From Echeneis naucrates (lineage: Eukaryota > Chordata > Actinopteri > Carangiformes > Echeneidae): a DNA stretch of 64,000 bases. The notes under the pieces were generated by a model that worked only from the letters and a program-made list of their open reading frames with translations, was not told where the DNA came from and did no database searches. Positions 21,327 through 38,900 of the stretch are shown here, piece after piece; position 1 is the first letter of the stretch; every line of letters starts with the position of its first letter. The position numbers and the translations under genes were made by a program. The stretch lies in assembly GCF_900963305.1 (NCBI RefSeq), contig NC_042519.1, forward strand, positions 3,782,001 to 3,846,000. Direction: 5' to 3'.

Positions 21327-22084
21327 TCATCCAAACAGAAGCAGCAGCACAATGCAAACCGAATTGACTGCGATCAGAGGCACTGCAAGGCAAACAGTTT
21401 GGCATGAGAACGTGTCACAATAATGAAACGCTGTAGAATAGAACCTGCAGTGGACACCCACCTCTCATTACAGTTCTCACAGAGCGGATAAGGTTCATTA
21501 GCTGCACTTTGACCCCTGGTTCATCACCAAATCCTCCGACACTTTGGTCCACTCCCCAGCCGACTGATATGGAGACAAAGGCGCACACATATCATTAGCA
21601 CAACTTCATTATTTAAAGACTATTCTCTGTTTTTTAAATAAATATGTTTGAGTGAAAGCAACTAGGACAATAAATGTTTTGTTCTGATTTACTTTGTTGC
21701 GGTTGTTGAATAAAGCCTTCGTTAGCAAAGCAGTTTTCTTTTTAAAAAGCTTTCAAAACTAGGAAGCTATAACAAATATTAATTTGGATTTAGACAGCGG
21801 ATCACCTCAGACCATTTAGTAATTATTTAAAAACAGTTCCAATGACTCTAATCGACATCGACCTTCTCGGATAAATCTGAAACGTTTCCATCTGTTCTAT
21901 CAGAAATTAGTTAGCATGAGATAGCCTACCGGTTAGCCAAACTTCAACTTTCAAATTATCCCTTAGCAGACAAACAGTCATGATTTCACTTACTTTTACT
22001 GAGAAATCTTTCTTCGTGCAGCACAGCGACAGCATTAATACAGAGTATCGCTGCTTGAATGAGGGAATACAAAGTAAAAGCCAT
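21327..22084 (-). CDS. ier3ip1: Immediate early response 3-interacting protein 1, 82 aa
   Basis: Three exons (22084-21994, 21563-21462, 21382-21327) give an 82-residue protein, the usual family length. It starts MAFTLYSLIQAAILCINAVA, continues AVLHEERFLSKIGWG and ends VPLIAVNSVCIVLLLLFG. It matches human IER3IP1 nearly residue for residue, with its two hydrophobic segments at about 4-22 and 63-81. IER3IP1 is a small ER/Golgi membrane protein of the Yos1 family, involved in ER-to-Golgi traffic. Introns have clean GT-AG borders (GTAAGTG and GTGGGTG donors). smad2 lies directly upstream on the same strand, as in human 18q21. Confidence 0.96.
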
Positions 22085-22690
22085 ATTATTTCCACAAGTA
22101 GCTACAAGTAGCTAACTGCGAGACACTACCGTATTTATTTATGACGTAGCTTAGTACGGTGGCTGAGAAAGGACAAACATTGCCGTCTACCGCCTCACAT
22201 AATGTAAAATTGTATATTGTAATTTAAAATGTCGGTAAATTCTGAACTTAAAACATAAACGTAAATATACTTTTTTTTTTAAAGTGCACAATGTAGAAAA
22301 TCTCCTGGAATATTTAATGTTGTAGTCGTGAAAACTGATATACTGAAATACTGAAATAATTTCTTCTGAATAATAGAGGAGAGGTTGGTAGAATACAAAA
22401 AGTAGAATAATACTCATGAAAATACTACAAATTCCAATTTTTATGTATAACACAAATAAATAATACAAAAACGAAACAGTTGAAGAAAATATTTTTTACT
22501 GAATTAGAGCGCTTGGAAACTGCACTAGGTGATCCCGCCCAATATTATTACCATGTCAAACACATATATTTAAAAGGCTGACAGCGGAAAATGCTTATTA
22601 AATTACATCTAATATATTTCCACTAATCCATATCCTGAACAGCCAGATCAATAATCCCACACACAAGACTAAATCATGAGAATAAAAATC

Positions 22691-22696
22691 TTTATT
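22691..22696 (-). terminator. Poly(A) signal of smad2
   Basis: AATAAA on the minus strand 2.2 kb after the smad2 stop. This implies a long 3' UTR (about 24864-22670), which includes A-rich stretches and the TG repeat at 24662-24700. Confidence 0.5.
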
Positions 22697-24661
22697 AGTG
22701 TTTTATGAAGTCTGCATAATATGCCACACGCCTGAGAAGCTTATGGTCAGAAAAAGGAAAGGAATAAAAAAAAAAAAAAAAAGACCCAAAAATAGGAAAC
22801 AAAAAACAAACAAACAAAAACAAAAAAAAAAAAATCTATTGATACCGCCCTCTACTGGTAAAACAACTGCGACATCTACTGTACTGACTGCTTTGCAAAA
22901 GAATTACTGTTAAATACACACATACTGTACTAATGTTATGTATATGTATGTCTGGTGTCTGGTCCACATCAGTTTTTGAAATATGTATTTTTTCACATTC
23001 ATATGTTGCAGGCCAAAGATAAAAACAATGTAACAATGGACCCTAACACATGGTTCAGTTCCCCAAATCCAAACTTCACTAGGTGCACTTAAAGTACAAT
23101 CACTAGTGCCATAAGGTAAACACATTTACATAAAAAAAAGAGGGGGTGAGGGGTCATGTTAGACTCTCAACAGCCACATAATGACAATAATGGCAGAGTT
23201 TAAGCTCATAAGTCTTGTCGTACATATTGTATTTTATAGACAGAACAAATACAAAACATACATTAACACAGAATGTCCCAGTGTGTAGGCACATTTGCTC
23301 TTCTTTTCACGTGGAAGAAAACTGCATTTCTGAAACATTTTGAAAGCCAATTATATGTGGTTGACTGTAACCCGCATGACTGAACACAAAAAGCTTACAA
23401 GAGGTCACATGGTCTCTCAAAAAAAAAAACCAAAACAAAACAATGGAAGCAGTGAACGTGTCAATGGCCATTACAAGTTTTACATGCCTCTGGAATCATT
23501 TAAACCATTTTTGCAAAATTAGACTTTGGGTTTCAGGCAAATATATTTTTTGTGTACTTTAAATGCACAAGACATCTTGCAGAAACAAAGGATAAAACAG
23601 GCTACACGTCATGTGGGGCAGTGATTTTCTTTTTTGTTAACCATGACAAAAAGCCATGATTTGGAAATAAATTCTAACTGACCCTTTTGGTTAAAATAAA
23701 GGAATGATCCATGCCCTCCATGTCACTTTAGAAACAACTGTGGTCTTGAAAATATTACTTCAATAAAAAGTGAACGACAGAAAATTTTAAGTATATTTAT
23801 ATATAAAAATACATGAGAATACAAAAAAGTAGCAAAACAATGGGGATATAGGCTAAAAACAGAATGAATTTATTGATACCTTCAATTTCTCCTGGTGAGA
23901 CATTTAATGCTTCACCTTGGAGAGCCCTAGGACTCCCAGTGTTGTGTCAAAAAGAAATAAGCTTTTACATAACAGCTAATATCCTCTGGTCCCTGCCCAG
24001 TGCATCTTACAAAGCCCGGCTAACATATTTTTCCTCCACACCAGGCTATTCAGTGGTGATGATGGGATAATTACATAGAAATAAACTATGGCCATACTGA
24101 GTTTACAGTTTTAGGGTTTTTGATTATTTTTTTAAGCTAACATTCCTATTTGTCCATTAAGAGCACGTCTTATAAAGACACACCAAGAGTTATAAAAAGG
24201 GCCATCCTGACAAAGTCAATTCAATCAAATTTCACAAAACACTGTGGCATTTCCGTCAGAGGAGAAGGGCGACCAAGGCCATCTGTCTCTTCAGCAAGCC
24301 TCCTCCCCTTGACAAAAGATGGGGCCAAGTTTCCCAGGGAAAAGTAAACTTAGGTTCAGAACAATGGTTGGGCTGGGCTGAAACAAAATCATTTTAGCAT
24401 CCAAGCTTGTCTTACTTATGCAAGCAACCTTCAATACTGAGAAACTATTCACAAATATTTTTGGTATTTCCCCTACTTCCTGGACTAAAAACCAATATAC
24501 ATTTTATTTGTACCACAAATAGATCTAATATTAAGGATTTGGGGAAAAGCAATTTAACAAGGTGCATGACATAGATGGGTAACAAAGTGCCAAATTTCTA
24601 CTGAAAAGTCTTTAGATGTATGTGTGTAGCAGTGTAGGTGCATTTGTTCTTTTATGTATTG

Positions 24662-24665
24662 GTGT

Positions 24666-24700
<35 letters not shown>
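24662..24700. repeat. (TG)n microsatellite
   Basis: About 19 TG units with one interruption, in the inferred smad2 3' UTR. Confidence 0.95.
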
Positions 24701-24701
<1 letters not shown>

Positions 24702-24864
24702 GGGTAGGGTATGGAGGGATGTGGTACTGGGCCACAAATACTATGAAGTATATGACAGAAAATTCATTCTGTGGGGTTTTCATTTTTTTCCATGAGGACT
24801 CAAGTTTAGAATTTCATGATCTTTGTAATGGGCTGTGGTTTTTTTGGGGTGGTTCCTTTGCCAT

Positions 24865-31110
<6,246 letters not shown>

Positions 31111-32949
31111 CTTAACTGGAAAAGCTGGGAGTCTCCAGAGGACTTAACACCAGTTCTCATGCACACGGACAGGGGAACTTGGGACTACAGTTTGGGCCCT
31201 TGCTCTGGCTGGGCCCCTCTTGAGACCAGCAAGTCACAGGTTGGAAGCCAGTGCTAGCAGGGCACACTCACGAGATGCAGACCTTAGGGGGAAAAAAAAA
31301 AACATACACAATGTACATAATTACAAACAAACCATGGAACAGGAAAATATCCACCTCTAACTGTCAAAAAACTGAAGTTAGAAGATACTGTTTCTTCGAG
31401 TAGAAAATGAAATCGTGAGGTTTTTGTGGTAATAGCTTAGCGGACATACATCGGTGCCTCTTGCGTGAAGTTAGGCATTAGTTGAACAAGTTGCACAGGC
31501 ACAACGTCCACTTGATGCTAGCTTATCACAACTCGACATCTAAGCTAGCTAACTTGTGAACTTACAAAGTCAACACACAGGCTATCCCTCGCATTGACGT
31601 ATCGCGTACATGAAAACATTTGCAAGTTTGAAACTAAAATCGTGGACAGGTCGACGAAAAAGGCACAAGCAGACTATTTGCTGAAAGCCCCTCTTCAATG
31701 CTAACACCAACTGGCTTGGGAAGGCCGGCAGCTAGCTACCTTGTGGGGGGCTGCTTGATTCAAAGCACCACAGTAAATTCACTCGTTTAAGCTTGCCAAG
31801 TGTTCGTCTGTCATTTGCCGAGTCAGTCTTAACTTAAAAACGAAGACCAGAAAAATTGTAGGTAAATCGACAGTACTTCATGGAGAAGTCTTCGTCAAGC
31901 TAGATCAGCTAACGTTAGCTTAACATGCTAGCTGCCAGCTTGTTATCAAAAATCCTTTTGTTGTGATCCCCGAAAAAGCCTCCTGTGCGCAACAGTCATG
32001 TCGCGCTACTTTGTTACCAAACGTCAGTTTATGAAAGAAACTCAAGCTACAAGTAATCCAATTACTTAAAATGCAACTTTCAGAATTTAGATATTCCTGT
32101 GTTTTATTTGAGCGTAGCTATTGGATGTACGTGACTTTTGCTGAAATATAGTAAAAATGAGTTAGCATCTTGGACGAACTCTTCCAAACTGAACCCTGGC
32201 TCCCGCTGGCTAACGGAGCTAATGTACATCTTACACAAATCAACATGCTTCAAAGTCGCGAAAGGATCTTAAAGCAATCCAATAGTTACCCCAGTTTAAA
32301 AATCCAGGGCACCGCTTTCAGACTCAAATGTGTGCACAGCGCTCTGGACGCCCTGCTGACAAAAATGCCTGAACTATTTAGTACTGCAACTAATTTCGAC
32401 AAGCCTTATAGGCTCCTCTCAAGTTGCTACCAGTGCTATTGAAGCTAGTCAGCTAGGTTAGGTAGACCGGAAAATACAACAAGCTTGGTAGCTACGTACA
32501 AGCCCTTAATCCCGCCCACACAAAATCTGATTGGAAGATTGTGAAAAGACGTCTGAATCGTGGCACATGTCCTTGACAAGTCTTATTCTTAATTTGACAG
32601 CATGGTTCCTATCTGTCATTCACACATTAGTAGAGAAAGCAAATTCTGTGCTGCATTCCCAGAGGACATTAAATTGGCCTTATAGTTACATTCCCACCAT
32701 TTCAAACAGGCAAACACACACAAAAAACAGTTAATAAAACATAGATAATGATTTCATATTTCAGGAGCTACGGCTTTATTGTCTTTACCTGCATTTATGC
32801 ACGCTATAAAAACAATTACAGCTGGTCAGGTTAATGTGGTGAACAAGCTCCTCCCCTCACGTTCAATTAGGTGGCATTGGGCGCACCTGTTGCGGCTATA
32901 AAATGCTAACCTGGCGTAGCACGTGTTTAGTTTTAGTTTGTCTGTGGCG
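31111..32949. promoter_or_regulatory. Shared upstream region of smad2 (-) and the LDLR-family gene (+)
   Basis: The two start codons face away from each other 1.84 kb apart. The smad2 5' non-coding exons should lie in about 31120-32100. An open frame at 32170-32442 has no recognisable features and is probably chance. Confidence 0.5.
32884..32925 (+). promoter_or_regulatory. TATA box and E-boxes of the LDLR-family gene
   Basis: TATAAAA at 32897-32903 stands 47 bases before the start codon, placing transcription start near 32927 and a very short 5' UTR. Two E-boxes flank it: CACCTG at 32884-32889 and CACGTG at 32920-32925. Known: E-boxes near a TATA box are typical of oocyte genes driven by FIGLA in vertebrates. 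Whether that applies here is inference. Confidence 0.55.
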
Positions 32950-35900
32950 ATGGGTGGATATTTCTTTCTTATTGTTTTGTTGCAGGTGTCAGAGTCCTTG
33001 CAAGGTGAGCTATGTCTACCAAAAATAACTTTTAAAAACATTGCTGGACCTTGTAACCCCTGCCCCCTCCCTCGCTTTTTAAACTATGTACTATATATAA
33101 TACTTAGTGTTTTTTTTTTTTTTTTTTTTTTTCTTCTGCTCCTTTCCATCTAATTGTTTTTTCAGCTGGAAGCAATCAGTTAAACTGTGGCCTAGGCTCC
33201 AAACTGTGCAAAGATGGTTCAGAGTGTGTACTCTACAGCCATGTATGTGATGGAGAGCCTGACTGCAGGGATGGCTCCGACGAGGAGGACTGTGTGTCTG
33301 GATGTGAAGGAGGTACAACACTTTAATTCTGCGAAGATGAAGTCAGTGCTACACGCTGGTACTTAAGGGTCATATGAACGTGAACAGTATGGATCTGCAA
33401 ACAAGCTTTTGACATCCAGATGCATGCTGTTCACCATATGGCACAGTTCTGTGAATTTGTCACCGTTGGGTTTAGAATAGGCCAAGGTCAAAAACATAAC
33501 TACAATGGAGTTGTGTTGGAACTGTTAAAAGCCTGGGTAAAACTAGCAACTTGGTGTCTATGATCATAGCAAAGATTCTGACGTTCTCTTTGGTATCTTA
33601 CTGGAATTGAACGTCAAATCCTTCTAATCCAAACAGATCAGTTCCAGTGTGCCCATGGAAAGAAATGCATAGATAAAGACCAGGTTTGTGACGGTGTTCC
33701 TCAGTGTCAAGACCGTTCAGATGAACTGCAATGTATAGAGGACTGTGATCACCACTGTGATGACAACAGTCGCTGCTTGCCTGCAAGCTTCCTCTGTGAT
33801 GGCGAGAGAGACTGTTTAGATGGCACTGATGAGGCGAACTGTGGTAGGTGAAATTCCTTCAGAAGCTTCATTTTACTGGAGATAATGACATCTCTAGCTA
33901 GGAGCTGAACAGGGTACCACATTAAGACATGCTTGTTCATTTTATATGGCATCAAAATTAGAGAACCAAAAGGGGGATGGGAATGAAAAAGAAAAGGCCA
34001 GTACAACACCTGAACCTCCTGCATCTGTTGGCATATCTACTGTGATGAAGTGTCCCCTGGGTGCCATACCCTGCAAGGATGATACAGAGTGTATCCTCTA
34101 CAACCATGTTTGTGACGGAGAAGCGGACTGCAGAGATGGCTCTGATGAAGAAGACTGTTCATCAACATGTGAAACTGGTAACCTGGCAGCTGTCAGTGTG
34201 GACTTGGTTCCTTGTACAGTTTAAGAATTTTCAGTGCCCTCTAGTGGGTAGCATAACTAAACTATATAACTATACTTTAAGAGTCATTCAAAGTGTTTTT
34301 CATATGTACAGTGTAACACTTCCCTGAATGAAATTCTTTTTTGCTGTCCGGTGAATACCAAACATTTATAGAAAATAGATCAAGACTAAATGTCAATCGT
34401 AGCTCTCTAGCATGTACATTAAGTATTCAGGGTCTTGCTTCAGTGACAGGCGTACATAGATGGCAAGCAACTTGCCTTCACCTTTATTTTGGCATTACAT
34501 GACACTCAATGTGTCTGGATTGACCTGAATGTAATCTGAAATTATATAATCCTATAGACATTGGTTTAGAGTCTAGTGTTGGTATAAAGTATTGTTTGCA
34601 CAAATCATTAATTGGTGTTAAACATGATTGGGCTCATGTATAACAATAGTGTGACTAGTGGAGCAGTATCAGCTAAGTCAAATCCACTGGGAACCCCCTT
34701 TAGTAAAAAGAATTGACTACACCTTGTCAACATCCTGACATGTCATGCAGATCAGTTCCAGTGTGCCCATGGAAAGAAGTGCATTGAGCAGAGCCAGGTC
34801 TGTGATGGTGTGCATCAGTGCCAGGATCGCTCAGATGAACTGGGATGTGCCAAGCACATGGAGGACTGTGCTCACCAATGTGATGACAAGAGCCGCTGTG
34901 TTCCCAGCAGCTTCCTTTGTGACGGCGAGGTGGACTGTTGGGATGGCAGTGATGAGGCAAACTGTGGTACGTGGCCGTGAGTTTTGAAAATGCTATTCCA
35001 TTAATTGTGGCACCTTTTTGTCATGTAATTTTGTACCCTCTAGCTGATGAGGACTGCAGTGCCTCTGAGTTTAAATGCACCAGTGGGCAGTGTGTGGCCG
35101 CCACAATGCATTGTGATGGCCACCCAGACTGCTGGGACCACTCGGATGAGGAGAGCTGTAGCACAGCACCAGTCTGCACCACCAAACATCGCTGCCTCCA
35201 GAGTAAGGAGTGTCTGGTGCAAGAGTGGATCTGTGATGGTGCTCAGGACTGCAAAGATGGCACTGATGAGAAGGTACATGGCAACAAAAGCATCTCTGCA
35301 CTAGAATTGAGATTAGAATACACCACATTAGAAAGCTAGTGACGCTGAACATTCAGTAGAGTAGAAAAGCCATTAAACTACATAGCTGTCGTATAGGTTT
35401 TGCCCCTCTTCTCTGACCTGTGTGCTGAGCTGACAGGATTTTTTTATTTATTTTTTTGCTAACTATTGCTTTAGTTGGCATGGCATCGTTTTTCTGAATG
35501 CAGGTTTCACTGACTCCTTTAACAGCTAGTAGCTTCTCAGTTTATATAATGTAAAATTTATATTTGAGTTTCCCTGCCCAGTGTTTAAACATTAGTGACT
35601 TCATGAGTAGTGTCGATTTTGAGATGCTGCATTTCAGCAAGGTTTTTGAAGAATGTGTACCAGATGTTAGGCCCTGTTAGTCAAGATTTCAAAAAATTAT
35701 GCCATAACTGTACAATTGGCTTAAAAAAAATCTACTTCTAGGATTGTCCTATAGAGCCACTGACCTGTGGTGAGTTCCAATGGTCATGTAAATCCAAGAC
35801 CAAGTGTATCCCTACAGTCTGGAGGTGTGACAGCATGAAGGACTGTGACGATGGTAGTGATGAGGCTGAATGTGAGTAGCATTCTTTTTTTTTTTTTGAC

Positions 35901-38900
35901 CAAATTTCCATGTTTGTTTTGCAAAAATGAGTGCCAATGATTAAAGGGCCAAATTACAGCTATACACTTAGCTGATTTAGAAGTGACCATGGTTATCAGT
36001 ATGAAATCAAAACACCAGAAAAATGTTACTTGCAAAACAAGATACGAGGAATTGGCAATTTCTTTTTAAAGAGGGATTCTTCACTTGACTGGGAATAGAA
36101 TAAGAATCCAAATTTCAGAATAAATGCATAGCTTGCAGCTCCTCAGCATGTTTGAGCTTCTAGCAAGCTGTATTTGTCATTTTAAGAATTACTGCCATGA
36201 GAATAGAAAAATCTACTGTCATAGTGGCAGAATACCTGGGGAAATGGTAAACCTGACAGTGAGTTTGTATCAGGTGGGCCAGTGGAATGCTCCACTCACC
36301 AGTTCCAGTGTGGCAGTCAGGAATGTCTAGATCCAGTCCTGCTGTGTAACAACATCACCAACTGTGCGGATGGCTCAGATGAGGGCGGTAGCTGCCAGAT
36401 AAACTGTGCAGAGGCAGATGATGACCGCTGCTCTCAGAGCTGTTACAGCACCCCACAGGGACCAGTGAGTTGTGTTCTATAACTGATTCCACCAATTGCT
36501 CAAGCAAATGCATTCTGTCCTGCAAATCAGTGGCTTAAAATTTGGCCAATATTTGACTACTAAATTGGCTATTAAGAGAAATGTCAGTTTCTAATTTTTC
36601 TGTGTAGCACTGCTACTGTGCAGCAGGGTTCAGTCTGATGGAGGATGGCATCACCTGTGCTGATATTGACGAGTGTGGTGGTCAGAGCTCAAATTTGTGC
36701 AGTCAGCTGTGCATCAACACTCTTGGCTCTTACCAGTGTGACTGTCACCCAGGCTACATAATGGAGGCAGGGGGACACAGCTGTAAGATCACAGGTAAAG
36801 TCTGTTCAGTGGCGGAAACAGATTAATGTGTTAAACTAATCTGATTTGCAGCATCAATACGTCAACCAGCTCTTTAAACTCAAACCTGTATGGTGTCTCA
36901 CTCAATGTCTTGAGACTTGTGTACATTTCCCTGAGCCATTTCAAGCTTCTTAAGCCAACAGGCTTATAACCATGGCTTCATTAAGCATAGATGCTTTCTT
37001 TTCACAAGAAAACAAGCCCAAAAATAATTTTCAATGTAAGATACTTATTCTGTATGACTATCCCTATTAACATAGTCTGCCTTACTACTCTTTCCAACAA
37101 ATGCAGTCTACCCCTATATACCCTTATACTGGATCCAATCAGAACTACTGCATAATTGTCTCAACCACAGGTGAACCCTTCCTGTTGGCGTCAGTACAGA
37201 CAGACCTCTTCTTGTTTGGACTGCGCAGTGGTAGCCTAGATGTGTTGGCATCTTCTGCCAAGAAATCTATCCTGTCTTTGGACTATGACTGGAGGGAGCA
37301 GAAGGTCTTCTGGGTTAGTCTTGACTCTGAAAGCATCAGGTGGTCCTCACTCGACCAGAAGACCACAGGAACTTTAATTAAAGGTGGGGGGCAGCACAAG
37401 TGGTTGAAACACTATTCCCCTTAGTCCAACTTTGACAGTCAACCAACAGTATTCCCTGTCGTACATAAATGGGTGACTCCATTTGTCTCCACAGGCATTC
37501 GGGCTGATTCTGTAGCTGTGGACTGGCTTGGGAGGAACCTGTACTGGATTGATGGGGTGAACAGTCAAATTGACGCTATCAGACTGGCAACAGCTTCTGT
37601 AGAGTCACTGGACCACAGTGTGATCCTGGATGAAGACCTGGATCAGCCCCATTCTCTGGCCCTCCTGCCACAAAAAGGGTTGGTTTGAATTTGTTTAAAA
37701 ACCTGTCATACAGTACTTAACTTTTTTCTTTTTTCTCTTGTTTCCCCTCCTTCCCCTACCAGGTTGATGTTCTGGACTGAGATTGGTAATGTTGTGAAGA
37801 TTGAGCGGGCTGGGATGGATGGGTCAGAGAGAAAGGCAGTAGTGAGCTCTAGTCTGGGTTGGCCTGGTGGTGTGGCTGTAGATACAATCGCTAACAGGGT
37901 CTACTGGACAGATGAAAGACTTGGTGCAATTGGCTCAGCAACATTGGATGGAGAGGATATTCAGGTAAACTAGGCAAATCTTGAGGAAGTGGCTTTCATT
38001 TTAAGCTTTGAATGGTTTTTAATCTTAAATCACTTTCAGATCCTCCAGATGAAAGAGACCACCAACCCATTTTCACTGGCAGTGTTCAATGACATGCTTT
38101 ACTGGTCTGATGCCAAGAGGCGAGTGGTGCATGCTGCTCACAAAATCTCTGGCAAAAACTGTCAAACACTTCTGAAAAGACCAAGACAACCTTTTGGTGT
38201 GAAGGTCAGTAAAGGGTTGTGTGTGGGTTTTTAAATATAAAATATATTTTGGGATCAAACATAGATGCATTACTTGATTTGGACCATCTGCAAATAAATT
38301 GTGCACTTATTTGCTTGCAGTTTTACCAGTTTTTCTAAAATTTTATGCATAATTGGTATATTTCTACTGCTCATAATGAATTGGAAACAAAGAAGCACTA
38401 GATTGTAAAATATTTATGCGCTGTCTTGCAGATTATCCACTCATTGCAACAGGTGGGCCACAAGAGCCCCTGTCAGAAGATGGCATGCTCTCACATGTGT
38501 GTGTTAGCCCCAGGACCCAAAGCTGTGTGCAAGTGTCCCGCTGGTCTGTTACTTGCACAGGATGGTCTCACCTGCTCCAGCCTGGTCAATCCTGCATTCC
38601 TGCTTGTACTGTCTCCTTCTACTGTCACTCAGGTTGTGCTATAATGGGGTTTACACAACTAATACTGCTCATCTGTGCAGTTTGTGCCTACAGTGGGTTA
38701 GCTTAGCTCAGATGGGTGGTCTTCTAGAAATGGATGTACTTTTCAGCATCTTAAGGTAAAATTTGATTGGCTCTAAATAATTGAATTGCAGCATCTGCTC
38801 AAATGGCAATTTAACTTAAAGCCAGATTACCTGAATGCATCATTCAGGTAATGTGTAGAGCCAGTAAATGTAGTGTTTAGGGCAGTTTAGTTACAAAATG

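Noticed and set aside
32170-32442. A 90-codon plus frame between smad2 and the LDLR-family gene
   Set aside because: It lies in the smad2 upstream region, with no domain features.
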